A DNA stretch of 64,000 nt from Isochrysis galbana (lineage: Eukaryota; Haptophyta; Isochrysidales; Isochrysidaceae): NCBI GenBank assembly GCA_018136815.1, contig CM030932.1, positions 8,323,628 through 8,387,627 of the forward strand. Direction: 5' to 3'. Shown here in pieces: positions 19,927 to 29,390 of the stretch (position 1 is the stretch's first letter; each line of letters begins with the position of its first letter). The notes below the pieces were generated by a model, which did not search any database, was not told where the DNA came from, and saw only the letters and a program-made list of their open reading frames with translations. The translations under genes were made by a program, and so were the position numbers.

Positions 19927-20501
19927 ATGCTCTCCCTCACTTGCGTGCTCGCCGCCTTCACGTCCGCCTCGGCGTTCAGCGTGGGAGCCGGCGCGATCCG
20001 ACCGCCGACACGCGCGCTTACGCAGATGCGCTTCGACTCGCTCGGCTATCAGACGGAGGCTGCAGGCTCGGCCCGCATCGTGCAGGAGATGGGCCTCGCA
20101 GACGAGATCAGCCTCCTCCGCGCTGCAGTGCTCAGGGCCTCAGCTGAGAAGGACCTCGACGCTCAGCGCACGCTCATCCTGCAGTGCAGGAAAGTCCAGC
20201 ACCGTCTCAAGGCCAACATGAAAGCGCTGCAGGAGCAGGTGCGTTGTTCCCCTCAGCGTGCGCAGCGCTGCATGCCCTGGCAGTGCCCCACAATGGCCCA
20301 TGCACAGGAAGTAGCCCTCGATGGCCCACGTCGCTACCCGACCATCTCTCATCAACATACTCTCTTCTCACCCGACGACTTCAGGAGGCCGAGATGAAGG
20401 CCCTTCTGCGCCCCGTCGATGGCATGCTTCGCCAAGGCAGCCGCATTTATGGCTCAGACTTCGATGCCCAGCTTGCTGAGTTGGAGAGGCAGCTCATGTA
20501 G
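19927..20501 (+). CDS. Small plastid-targeted protein, one intron
   Basis: join(19927..20238, 20385..20501), 142 residues. The leader MLSLTCVLAAFTSASAF is a signal peptide whose cleavage site carries Phe at +1 (ASA|F), followed by a basic, hydroxylated stretch; this bipartite form directs proteins into the complex plastids of red-lineage secondary algae. The mature part is Glu/Arg/Leu-rich and predicted helical, ending QLAELERQLM. The intron (146 nt) has donor CAG|GTGCGT and acceptor TTCAG|GAG, phase 0; unspliced, the frame would end in a different tail at 20397. I do not recognise the family; a small soluble or thylakoid-associated helical protein is all that can be said. Confidence 0.75.
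20239..20384 (+). other. Intron of the plastid-targeted protein gene
   Basis: GT-AG, 146 nt, donor GTGCGT, phase 0. Splicing restores a continuous helical reading frame; the unspliced frame hits a stop at 20397. Confidence 0.75.
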
Positions 20502-21329
20502 GGTTCCTGACTGGGAGTTCCAAATGTATTCTTGCTGGCGAGGCTTGCGGGTCAAGAGTATCTCCCTCTTTGAGCTCACAATTCTCGAGATGTACATGTG
20601 ATGTGGCAGTGAGCTTCTGAGCATCTGCTCATTTGGTTCGACATGGCTGTGGCATGTCGTGTGAAGTCAGTGCTCCTCTGCTCTTTTGCTTAGCACGTTG
20701 CGGCCACCTTGCACTTGATAGGTGCATCATGCATCTTGCAATCATGCATCGCTCTCGCGACTCGTTTCCTCCACCTCCTGGCTAGCACAGCCTGGGGACA
20801 TGAAAGATTCAAAGCAGATCTAAGGAACATCGGACATCGCTGCTTGAGCTCTCTTTATGTGACAAGCATCGTTTTCACCGACAACGTAATCGCGGGTTGT
20901 GTTACCGCGCACGTGCCTCACGTGACTGGCCAACGGCTTAGCACCACAGGTCTTTGAACATGTTCTGGAATAGCACCACAGGACATAGTCCAAAGACCGG
21001 GATGCGCGTTGTTGCACTCGTGACAGCTTAAAGAAAAGAGTAAATTGTAAATTTAAATTACTCCAACCTATAAGTTCAAGTTCAAGTTTATAGTTAATGT
21101 ATAAGTTCAAGTTTATAGTTTATGCTGAGTTGACCCGTGGGTGGCACGAGCCCGCCCCTCCCCCTCTCTCTACTCCTTGCCTGATGGGAGGAAGGAACTA
21201 CCCACCTGCTGCTGCTGCCATGGCCAGCTGGCATATGGCATCGGCTGTCTTCGTTCGCCCTGGCCCCTGGCCCACCGCGGCCAGCTGTTCCTGATGGCTG
21301 ATGGCCGTGCATCTGTGCCTCTCTTTCTC
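20502..21329. other. 3' region and AT-rich spacer
   Basis: 20502-20700 is probably the 3' untranslated region of the plastid protein gene. At 21070-21120 the unit TATAAGTTCAAGTT is repeated three times around TTTATAGTT. No gene recognised. Confidence 0.4.
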
Positions 21330-21811
21330 TTCTACTACTTTACTTACAAAGTCGTAGGTAGAGATCCTCTTCACATGAGAAGGGGCGACGGTTCTCTCTC
21401 TCCCTGTTGTCGCATTCGCGAATCGACACTCGTTAGGCTTCGCTCTTCTCTTCGTCATTCGGTATTTATCGTTATCGTTATAATTCTCTCGTTCTCGTTC
21501 TCGGTCAACGGTCAATAGCTTCGCTTGGATGCATGGGATCGGGGGTTGTGGAGCGCCCTCTCTCTTTCTCTCGAAAGAGAAGGGAAGTTTCCCGTTTCCC
21601 CACCTTTCTTCCTCCCAGGCGCCTCGCGAATAGGTTTAATTTGCTATCTCCCCTGCGTTTCTTTATCTGCTTCTGGGGGCAATCAGGTTTAATTTGCGAC
21701 CTCTTCGTATCTCCCCCTTAGGCACATCGCACTTCTTTCGTCTTATTCAATAGGTCTCTTGGAATCCTGTGCGGCAGGATTGATTGCCCCTCGTTTCCGT
21801 TTTGGTGCGAT
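21330..21811 (+). repeat. Repeat family D, copy 1
   Basis: 21402-21811 matches 30937-31330 in inverted orientation (shared blocks GCATTCGCGAATCGACACTC, GCTTCGCTTGGATGCATGGG, GTTTCTTTATCTGCTTCTGG, and TGATTGCCCC). The first 65 bp (CGTAGGTAGAGATC...AGAAGGGGCGACGG) also match 63730-63790 inverted. No coding function is visible; the length and the dispersed pattern suggest a long terminal repeat. Confidence 0.7.
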
Positions 21812-22007
21812 TCCCCTTCCAGACGGGATCGCCGACAGATCGCCTTCTGATCGTCGTCCATCGTCGTCTGGACGGAGTGTTTGGGCTTGATTTCAGTCGA
21901 GTTATGTGAGAAAGTCGTGGGGCGAGAGTCGGAGTGTTTTCCTGGGTGTCTTTGTCCGTAGTCCTGTCGTCAGTCGTCATCCGTCGCTCTCGCTCTCGTC
22001 GCTCTCG

Positions 22008-22275
22008 CTCTCGTAACACTCATACCCTACAATCCCTCCTTCCCTCGCCAGCCCCTGCCATCACAGCCCTCCTCACACTCACCCTCGCCTCTCGCCGCTC
22101 GCTCGATGTCGCTCTCGCCGCCGTCCTCGCCCTCGCTCAAGCCCGCCTGCCCGCCTTCCTCTGCTGACGGGCTTCAGCCCGTCAGCACCTCTGGAGTCGT
22201 CTCCCCAGCCGCGCCTGCCGCCGGCATGCCTCCTTCCTCATTGCCCTCAGGCCCTATGGGCCATCCCAATTCGTC
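22008..22275 (+). repeat. Repeat family E, copy 1 (ORF1-like)
   Basis: Matches 48020-48306 closely and its last 35 bp match 53340-53370 (ending CCAATTCGTCA). It contains the perfect hairpin GCTGACGGGC-TTCA-GCCCGTCAGC and a Ser/Pro-rich frame starting MSLSPPSSPS that stays open in both copies. Probably the 5' end or ORF1 start of a retrotransposon. Confidence 0.65.
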
Positions 22276-23071
22276 AGGTGTAGAATCTCATCCGGTGCGT
22301 CCCGCGCTGGACGTCTCAATGGGGGTCACCCCCACCTTTGCAGAGTCGGGCACCATGCCTGCCCTGCCCCCTTTCTCCTCTCCGGACGGACATCCACCAC
22401 CACCCTCGCAGTGGGAGGTGATGCCCTCCCTCACCTTTCCTCCTGATCTCTCTGCGGTCCCCCCACCATCATCTCCGCCATCGCCGCCGGAGTCCGTTGG
22501 AGGCAGGTCCAAGCCCGAGTCTCACCAGGGTAAGGAAAATCCTCTGGAAGGATTCCTCCCCTCTTCTCGCGCCTGCCTCGAGGCACCGCCACCATTACCA
22601 TCGGACTCGGAGGCCGCCTACGAGCCCTATCACGCCTCCCTCGAACGCCTCTCGGTCGCCTCAGTCGCTCCAAGTCAGCCATCTCGGTGTGAGGAGGCCC
22701 CGGGCCTGCTGCCCGACTCCCTTCTTCATCTCTCTCTCTCCTTCTCCACCGTCTGCTACGGTGTCGCGGCGCGGCAAAGGAACGGGACTAGCGCTTATTC
22801 AAGACAGGACTCCCTGCCGCGGCAAGCGCAAGCACCCTTCACCCCTTATGCCACCCAGCTCTTCACTAGCTTTCTAACTGCGCTAGCCGGAGCGCCCCTC
22901 CCTCCACACTCAGACAGCCTCCCACGCGAGGATCCTGTTTTGGTCTCGCATCGGCTGCTTTGTGGCACCGAGGGCGACGTGGAGCGTCGTCATCAGATTC
23001 CACCCGAAAGATCGCCACAGCGTCCTGCAGTTGGGACCCCCCCGCAGGGGCACATCGAAGAAGTGTTGTAA
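22106..23071 (+). pseudogene. Ser/Pro-rich ORF downstream of repeat E
   Basis: A frame of 321 residues from the ATG at 22106, extremely Pro/Ser-rich (PPSSPSPKP-like, PPFSSPDGHPPPP). The first 55 residues lie in repeat family E. No known domain. The later part loses compositional continuity near 22700, where an alternative frame (SRRGKGTGLALIQDRTPCRG) looks more protein-like, so a frameshift is possible. I read it as the ORF1-like remnant of a retroelement rather than a host gene. Confidence 0.35.
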
Positions 23072-23149
23072 TCGTCGAGCAAAATCGTCAACCGCGCGAC
23101 GCAAGTGCGCACGTACAATTTTTTTTTTGGAAAGTGTCCCCAAAAAACC

Positions 23150-23427
23150 CATCCCATCACACGCTCGGGACCGTCGCCTTCGCCCTCGCCCTGCTGCAGC
23201 CGCTCAACGCGCTCGTGCGCGGCCCGCCCGCCGCCCGCACCACGCGCCGCGCCGTGTGGCGGGTCGCGCACAAGGGGACGGGCCACGCGGTGCTCGGCGT
23301 GGGCGTCTACCAGGCCCTCTCGGGGCGCGCCCTCATGCCGAGCCAAGGCGACGCTGTTCTCGTCGCGTACGTGGTGCTCCTGGGCCTCTCCTTCGGGGTG
23401 CTCGCGGGGGGGCTCATGGTAGGGTGA
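23150..23427 (+). pseudogene. Cytochrome-b561-like membrane exon, copy 2
   Basis: The frame starting near 23155 reads HTLGTVAFALALLQPLNALV, then RRAVWRVAHKGTGHAVLGVG, then a third helix VVLLGLSFGVLAGGLMVG and a stop at 23425-23427. Two membrane helices with His near their ends, a short RP/RR loop and W..H..G are the pattern of eukaryotic cytochrome b561/DOMON-associated ferric reductases. Only the last three helices are present and no start or upstream exon is evident, so it is a terminal exon or gene fragment. Its last 110 bp and following 3' sequence recur at 15848-15993. Confidence 0.55.
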
Positions 23428-23882
23428 GAGTCCCCACGGAGAGGGGAAGAAACCCTGAGTGAAAGGAGACCAAATGAAGGCAAGCCGCCTTGCCAAACTA
23501 TAACAATAGTTTTGATGTATATGTATTACTGTTACTATAAAAACTTAATTGTTGTTGTGGGTAGGGGGAGTCCGTCCGCACAACCGAGAGGGCCAGTTAC
23601 CCTCCTCCCGCCAGTCGGGGTCCACCGAAGATCTGTTTTGGCCGAAGATCGCCGCCGCAGCGCCTGCCGCGGAATCCCGGGGGAGGAGAGGCCGGCGCGC
23701 GCGCTGCTTCGGCCAGGGGCCCCCATTCCAAAGACAACGTGCAACGCGGTAAACTTTTAAGACTCCGCGTTTACGCAACCGAAAGGAAAGGGCGCTCACA
23801 GTTTGAAGGCGCTAGACAAGTTTGGGAGGCGATTGCAAAGACGAGACACTCTGGCAGCAAGCCCAAGCTTCGCTCGCAAGGA
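23428..23882. other. Spacer downstream of the b561-like exon
   Basis: Shared 3' sequence with the other b561-like copy to about 23490, then AT-rich and GC-rich spacer. 23696-23715 shares GCGCGCGCTGCTTCGGCCAG with 4650-4683. No gene seen. Confidence 0.4.
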
Positions 23883-26117
23883 CTACTCTTTGCATTTGGG
23901 GGCGAACATCTCTTTCAAGCCACCAAAGACAACCTCCCCTTCCACGCAGAGCGGACGCCATGCCTGATCAATCATCCACGTACCCAAGAAAATCGTCAGA
24001 TTGATCTGGCCAGGAGTGTACGCGGCGACGTTCAAGTAGGGCTTGAGCCCTGAGAACATAACACACTCGTCTCTCGTGTTTTCACCGGCAATCTTGAGCT
24101 CTGGCACGTCCTCGTAGGGAGGTGAAAAACGTCCGCTGTTGGGCACGTCACTGGCACCGGGAACATATTTGATGTTATTTAGGGGTGAGCTACCGACCAT
24201 CTCCCCAAAGCGGTCAGGCAAGTAGTAGCAAATGACAGTCAGATGGCAACAGTAAGGCGTAGTGCCCCAAAACGGATTATCAAGGACCTCCAAATCAATG
24301 GTGGCGATGAGTGGCAAGCCTGCTAAGAAGAGCTTGTTCATTTTGTCCATCAGCTGGCCCAATTTCACTCTACCGTATTTGAACACCGTATTGAGAGGCT
24401 GGGACGCCCATCGAAGGGTATTTGGCTCCATGCTCATCCAACCAAAAAGGCTGGCAAAGGGCGGCCCAAAGGCAAGGATCCAACGGTCGAGTTTGTCAGC
24501 CGGCTCTGTACCGTTGCACGCGTAATTGTAAATGTCAGCGTAGCGAGTGAGCCCTGGGATTGGCTCGACAAGCTCTGCCTCGCGAACGGGCACATATTTC
24601 CCCGCTGGATCTGGGCTGATTACCGAGATGATGTTCTTTACTCGCCGTTGCACAAGCGGCAGGATTGCATGGGCGTCGATGATGCCGCCATCGCCAAACT
24701 CGAGCTTGCACCAGTCCATCCGCTCATCAGGAGCATCGCGCGGTGTGACATCGGCATTGAACTGCAACGCTAGTGATTTGAGCCAGTCTTGCAGGTACAA
24801 CTTCTCACATCCATTGAGTCCCCCCACTGAGGTCTCCATTGCCATGCTCGATGCAGCTGCTAGGGACTCTACGCTAAAGCGTCTGGAGGATCCTGGCCAG
24901 CACGCTAGGCCACGCCGCAGCCACGATACGGGTGGCGAGGGCCGTAGAGGGAACACTAACGCTTTAGAGGGCGGGCAACATGACGATTGTTGCATGATGT
25001 ATCCGTCACCCGAGGTATTTTGCCACTGGTAGCCAGTACTGATGGCCAAAGGAGAACCAGTAAATGGGACTGTCGTGATTCCATCACCCCCCACCTCCCG
25101 TGCGTCCTCGATGAGCTTTATCATATTGACTTGCCCAGAACCACAATCTGAGCCTATGAATCCACCCTTGAAACCACCGCTCGTCGGCACGGCGTGCTCC
25201 CATAGGAAGTTGCCGGCAGAGATCGCCTTGTTTGTGAATCGGACGAAGTCTGAGCTAGGCGCAACCATCGCAAAGTGGCCGATGGGCAAGGGCCCTCTCC
25301 TTGGCCAGATAAAGTCCCGCATCTCGAGTAGCGAGTGACGTTTAACAATGTCAGCGGCCTCAGCCTCGCATGTCGTGAAGTACTTGCCCGGGGGTATGCC
25401 GAGAGGCTTGAAGTAGCTATTGTAGATGTACCGCCTCCAGATGAGGTGCGGCCTCACCAGTGGACCAAAACATGACGAGGCAATCGCCGGGCACAGCACA
25501 TCCCATCCGGGATTGTAAGTGAGCGTAATGCTCAGTCCCGAGGAAGACAGCTTGCATAGATCTTCCGTTGTTATCTCAAGGGGGCCCGGCTGTGGTGTTG
25601 GCACACCACCTTCACACCGGATGTCAAGCAGAACCATTTTGGACGTGTGCTGCCTGTCCGCTGGTTCGCGTCGATCGAAACCGGCGAACATATACGGAAA
25701 GTTGGCCCAGCCACCTCCACTGTTGCTCGATATGTAATCGAGGGCGTCCAATGGCGAGCATCCGTCGTCGAGCTCCTGCGCCGCAAAGCCACGAAGGACT
25801 CCGATGGCTGCCACGAGCGCGTGGTTGCCTCCGCCTTTCAGTGCGAGTCCTATGGTCGCGCCGTCCGGTGGTGCATCGGACGGATGTTCGGTCACGGTCG
25901 GTGCACCTTTCTGACGCGCATGATCTGTGCGCATCGCGTGGATCTGCGCCGGGGTGGGACGGGCGGGCCGCGTTGCCTCGCCGGCACGCATCGCGGCGGA
26001 GCGCAAGGGGGATTGATTGATGATTGCACGGACACAAGAAAGAATCACAAGGGGAACACGGAGAAAGAAATCCTTCTTTGATGAAAGAGAAGAAGAAGAA
26101 GCAGCAGAAAAGGACAA
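23883..26117 (-). CDS. cPLA2/patatin-like lipase
   Basis: 744 residues from the ATG at 26117; the ATG at 25991 (MRAGEATRP, 702 residues) is an equally good start because residues 1-40 are low complexity. Residues 91-105 (LALKGGGNHALVAAI) form the glycine-rich oxyanion loop, and 131-138 (SNSGGGWA) hold the nucleophile Ser133 in the place where the cPLA2/lysophospholipase family has GxSGG. Residues 474-482 (FGDGGIIDA) supply the catalytic-dyad Asp in the DGG motif, followed by ILPLVQRRV. These three blocks in this order define a phospholipase A2/lysophospholipase fold, so release of fatty acids from glycerophospholipids is expected. The first Gly of GxSGG being Ser is odd. About 380-430 is low complexity and could hide an unspliced intron. 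No membrane segment or C2 domain seen. Confidence 0.7.
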   Translation of the reverse strand: MSFSAASSSSLSSKKDFFLRVPLVILSCVRAIINQSPLRSAAMRAGEATRPARPTPAQIHAMRTDHARQKGAPTVTEHPSDAPPDGATIGLALKGGGNHALVAAIGVLRGFAAQELDDGCSPLDALDYISSNSGGGWANFPYMFAGFDRREPADRQHTSKMVLLDIRCEGGVPTPQPGPLEITTEDLCKLSSSGLSITLTYNPGWDVLCPAIASSCFGPLVRPHLIWRRYIYNSYFKPLGIPPGKYFTTCEAEAADIVKRHSLLEMRDFIWPRRGPLPIGHFAMVAPSSDFVRFTNKAISAGNFLWEHAVPTSGGFKGGFIGSDCGSGQVNMIKLIEDAREVGGDGITTVPFTGSPLAISTGYQWQNTSGDGYIMQQSSCCPPSKALVFPLRPSPPVSWLRRGLACWPGSSRRFSVESLAAASSMAMETSVGGLNGCEKLYLQDWLKSLALQFNADVTPRDAPDERMDWCKLEFGDGGIIDAHAILPLVQRRVKNIISVISPDPAGKYVPVREAELVEPIPGLTRYADIYNYACNGTEPADKLDRWILAFGPPFASLFGWMSMEPNTLRWASQPLNTVFKYGRVKLGQLMDKMNKLFLAGLPLIATIDLEVLDNPFWGTTPYCCHLTVICYYLPDRFGEMVGSSPLNNIKYVPGASDVPNSGRFSPPYEDVPELKIAGENTRDECVMFSGLKPYLNVAAYTPGQINLTIFLGTWMIDQAWRPLCVEGEVVFGGLKEMFAPKCKE

Positions 26118-26237
26118 GAAGAGGGGGGAGAGGAAAGAAGGAAATATGAGAGGAGAAAAAGAACGATGAAGAGCGCTTCAGGATCACAACAGACAGTGAA
26201 CGGCTCCGTCTGCTGCTCGCCGCCCTTGCCCACGTGT

Positions 26238-26446
26238 TAACTCCTTACTGCCGGGTCGAGGCGCCGAAATCGGCGCTTCTCTCCAGCGCGAAAACATCAT
26301 GGCCCGCAGTGGAAGATCCTCTTACGCGAAAAAAAGGCACTAAAGGCTGAGAAAAGTGCGCGCTGATTTTTGGCCAAGGAGCCCTTTCGGACCCCCCCCC
26401 CCCCCGTCCCAGCGTCGGTGCAGCGAGCGGGCGCAGGGGCGATGGC
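26238..26446 (+). mobile_element. TTAA-abutted element end, piggyBac-like, copy 2
   Basis: Begins TTAACTCCTTACTGCCGGGT, identical in its first 20 bases to the start of the element at 12313, while the left flanks differ. It keeps the GCGCCGAAATCGGCGC hairpin and the block GCACTAAAGGCTGAG. Homology ends near the ATGGC at about 26442, where repeat family C (inverted) begins. A truncated end with no transposase. Confidence 0.5.
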
Positions 26447-26739
26447 AAGGGCCGCGGCTCGCCGCGGCCACTCGCTTCGGCGAGGAGAGATTAGCGCTCC
26501 TGGGCCCCTATTCACGAGTGCCCCCCCCCCCCTGCGTTGCTTTTACCCGAAAGGGGTTTTCCCCCAGCGTGGACTCGAGGAGAGGACGTGCTGGGGTGCG
26601 CGGGGTCGGTGCGTGCACTGGGGGGAGGACAAATATCGAGGGGAGGGGGCAGGGTAGCACTCGGACACCTGACACCTGGCTCGTCAGGCATGGCGGGATT
26701 CCGGGACGGAAAAGTTGTGTCCAATTAGCTAGTGGGGTT
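26447..26739 (-). repeat. Repeat family C, copy 2 (interrupted)
   Basis: Inverted copy of 40456-40755 and 3259-3535. It runs to AGCTAGTGGGGTT at 26739, where the 26740-29513 element is inserted; the family continues at 29514 with GGCTAGGATATAACA. Confidence 0.75.
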
Positions 26740-26834
26740 AAGTCGCGTTCCGTCAAAAGAGGACCAGGTGGTTTTTCAACATATCTGTTTTCTTTTTAGT
26801 TATTAACAATAGTGGTACAAAACAAAGCTAATCG

Positions 26835-27200
26835 CCGTATACGAGATGTGCATAGAAACTTTTTCCTCTAAGGCCCACATTAACGTAAAGTCGCCGTATA
26901 CGAGATGTTTCGTTTACGCAGCACATGTGATTACTTGCAATCACTGTGCACGCCGTGCGTATGCGCATCGACTTCCCCCCTCGCGAGGGCGCCGTGCGTG
27001 CGCATAGAAACTTTTTCCCCTAAGGCCCACATTAACGTAAAGTAGCCATATACGAGATGTTTCGTTTGCGCAGCACGTGTGATTGCTTGCAATCATTGTG
27101 CACGCCGTGCGTATGCACATCGACTTCCCCCCCCCGCGGGGCGCCGTGCGTGCGCATAGCAACTTCCAGGAAGGTGCACGCCGTGCGTTCACTCTTTCCG
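26835..27200 (+). repeat. Left subterminal tandem repeats of the TIR element
   Basis: About 155-bp units containing ATACGAGATG, TTTCGTTT.CGCAGCAC, TGCACGCCGTGCGTATGC, and CATTAACGTAAAGT. ATACGAGATG starts at about 26837, 26895 and 27049. Inverted units are at 29080-29390. Confidence 0.7.
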
Positions 27201-27459
27201 CGGGGGGACTCTGGACGCAGAGGCGGTCGGGAACCGCGGGGGCACCCCTGGGACCGGGGAAAATATTACCGTATATTGCGAAAACACTAACGTAAACAAT
27301 CGAGGTCTTGGGGTCTCTCCGCTCCCCCGGGGCCCCCTCCCCCGGGTCCCCTCCTCCCCCTCTCATCGACCTACCAGAGAGAGACGGCTCCTACTGCCTG
27401 CCTCCCTCCTCCCTCCTCGCTCACCCTCCAGCTCTCTCCTCGCCCTCGTCTTCCTCACG

Positions 27460-29304
27460 ATGGTGGCGACTCGGCGCGCATCGGTACGGTCCTCCGTCCT
27501 CTCGTCTCGTGCTCCTGCTCGCTGGTTTCGTTCGACTCGCTCGACACCGCCACCTGTCGACTGGACGCCGAGCGCAAGCGCTGCTCGCACGACTCGTTCC
27601 TCTTCCTGCTCCAAGGGCGCGGCGGAGGAGGCGGATCCTGTTCGCGTTCCTGATGCCGAGGAGGAGGCCCTTTCCCCGACCGATGAGGCCACCACCACCA
27701 CCACCGACGAGGACTCCGGGCCTGTGGGAGGAGAAGAGGAGAACGAGGACTGTGCGTCGGACGCTCCAGGTCTTCTTGTTCCCATCGCGCGGGTTGCGGA
27801 TGTCGAGGAGCCAGCCGAGTCGATGGAGGAGGTCGAGACCGCCCACGCGCTCGCTCTCGCCGATGAGAAGGAAGCCGAGGAAGAGGACGAGAAGGCGGAG
27901 AAGGCGGAGAATGAGAAGACGGCTGCGTCCGACGCACCAGTCGGAGAAGTCTTCACTCGGTTCGAAGAGGCCACGCAGCTGGAAGAGGCAACTCAGCTCG
28001 AGGAGGAGGAGAAGGGCGAGACCGCCGAGGAGGCCGAGACCGCCGAGGCGCCCGCTCCTGCCGAGGCGAACGAAAAGGAGGGTGAGGAGAAGACGGAGGA
28101 GAAGGAAGAGGAGACGTCCGACGCACCCGCTCGGGAGGGGTTGGAGGTGGCCACGCAGCTGGAGGAGCTGACTCAGCTGGAGGAGTCCGCGGAGACCGCA
28201 GCCGAGCCGACCTCCGCGGAGGCCGCGATCGAGACCTCCACGGATGCCTCGCGTGTGATGGAGGACCATGCGTCCGACGCTCAAGCGGACGCTATGTTGG
28301 AGCCCATCGTTGACGAGAAGGACGACGACGACATGTTTGACTTTTGGGACATGGCCAAGGAGCCCGATGGGGCGAAGGAGCCGGAGGAGCCAGTTGAGGA
28401 GGAGGCCGTCGTGAACAGTGGCTCCTCAGCGGTGGACTTGAGCGATGTCGCGGCTGGTGTTTCCAATGACTCCATGCACATTGACCTGACCGACGAAGCG
28501 GTAGATGTGGCGGCCACGCCTTGTTCGACGAATAGTGAGTCGGCGGCGGAGGAGTCCGAGGAGGAGTCGGAGGAGGACATTCTCCGCACCCTGAAGGAGC
28601 TCAAGGCGACCATTAAGCGGCTCGAGTCGCAGATGAAGAAGAAGCGTCCGCGCGCGAGGTCGCCAAGCGTCCCGTCCAAGAAGACCAAGCGTGCCGCCTC
28701 AGCCCAATCGGAGGTCTCGCCGCGCCCTGTCGCCGAGGAAGCCGAAGTTCCGCCTCAGCCAGAAGCGGAGGAAGAGGCGGAGGAAGAGGCGGAAGAGCCG
28801 GAAGAGGCGGAGGAGGAAGCGGAGGAGGAGGAGGCGCGGCCGACCGGCCACGTCCCTGTGACGAAGCGTGAGTGCCGCTTCTGCTTTTTGGCCAAGCACG
28901 AGCTGACGAAGCACGACAAGAACGGCCGCATGTACGTCAACTTTGTGCTCTTCGAGAAGAAGGTGGACTCGGATGGCACGGGCGTGCGCCTCGGCTCGGA
29001 AGAGATGCGCGAGCTCAACTTTCGCAAGTTTGTGCTGAAGCCCACGGGGGGTTCCGCCCGTCCTCCACGCCCCGAGTTCCCCCGCGAAAAGAGTGAACGC
29101 ACGGCGTGCACCTTCCTGGAAGTTGCTAGGCGCACGCACGGCGCCCCCGCGGGGGGGGGGGCGCCGGTGCACATCGCGCCGTGCCCACGCACGGCGTGCA
29201 CATGTGATTGCAAGTCATCACAGGCGCTGCGTAACGAAACATCTCGTATATGGCCAGTTTACGTAGTTGTGGGCCGCAGGGGCTACACATATGGAACGGG
29301 TTGA
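27460..29304 (+). CDS. Very acidic, Glu-rich protein carried by TIR element
   Basis: 614 residues from the ATG at 27460. After a basic Ser/Arg leader the protein is strongly Glu/Ala-rich, with loosely repeated modules starting SDAP (ASDAPVGEVF, TSDAPAREGL, ASDAQADAML) and ATQLEE pairs. A helix LKELKATIKRLESQMKKKRP precedes a basic nuclear-localisation-like patch (PSKKTKRAAS), then a second Glu-run and the only ordered-looking part, RECRFCFLAKHELTKHDKNG to FRKFVLKPTGG. From about 29075 the frame enters the right subterminal inverted repeat, so the last 75 residues are transposon sequence and a real stop or splice may come earlier. Function unknown; nuclear location is a guess from the basic patch. 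It could be a captured host gene or an element-encoded accessory protein. Confidence 0.5.
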   Translation: MVATRRASVRSSVLSSRAPARWFRSTRSTPPPVDWTPSASAARTTRSSSCSKGAAEEADPVRVPDAEEEALSPTDEATTTTTDEDSGPVGGEEENEDCASDAPGLLVPIARVADVEEPAESMEEVETAHALALADEKEAEEEDEKAEKAENEKTAASDAPVGEVFTRFEEATQLEEATQLEEEEKGETAEEAETAEAPAPAEANEKEGEEKTEEKEEETSDAPAREGLEVATQLEELTQLEESAETAAEPTSAEAAIETSTDASRVMEDHASDAQADAMLEPIVDEKDDDDMFDFWDMAKEPDGAKEPEEPVEEEAVVNSGSSAVDLSDVAAGVSNDSMHIDLTDEAVDVAATPCSTNSESAAEESEEESEEDILRTLKELKATIKRLESQMKKKRPRARSPSVPSKKTKRAASAQSEVSPRPVAEEAEVPPQPEAEEEAEEEAEEPEEAEEEAEEEEARPTGHVPVTKRECRFCFLAKHELTKHDKNGRMYVNFVLFEKKVDSDGTGVRLGSEEMRELNFRKFVLKPTGGSARPPRPEFPREKSERTACTFLEVARRTHGAPAGGGAPVHIAPCPRTACTCDCKSSQALRNETSRIWPVYVVVGRRGYTYGTG

Positions 29305-29390
29305 CATGCGCACGCACGGCGTATCCGCGGGGGGACCGATGCACATCGCGCCGTGCCCATGCACGGCGTGCACCGATGTGATTAGCGAGG
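29080..29390 (-). repeat. Right subterminal inverted repeats of the TIR element
   Basis: Reverse complements of the left units: GTGAACGCACGGCGTGCACC, CACATGTGATTGCAAGTCAT, and AACGAAACATCTCGTATATG. A second, shorter unit lies at 29310-29385. Confidence 0.75.

Noticed and set aside
26835-27200. CRISPR-like array
   Set aside because: Only about 2.5 units of about 155 bp without regular spacers, at the end of a eukaryotic transposon.
27308-28284. Arg-rich frames on both strands over the acidic gene
   Set aside because: They are the expected shadows of a Glu-coding GAG-rich sequence.
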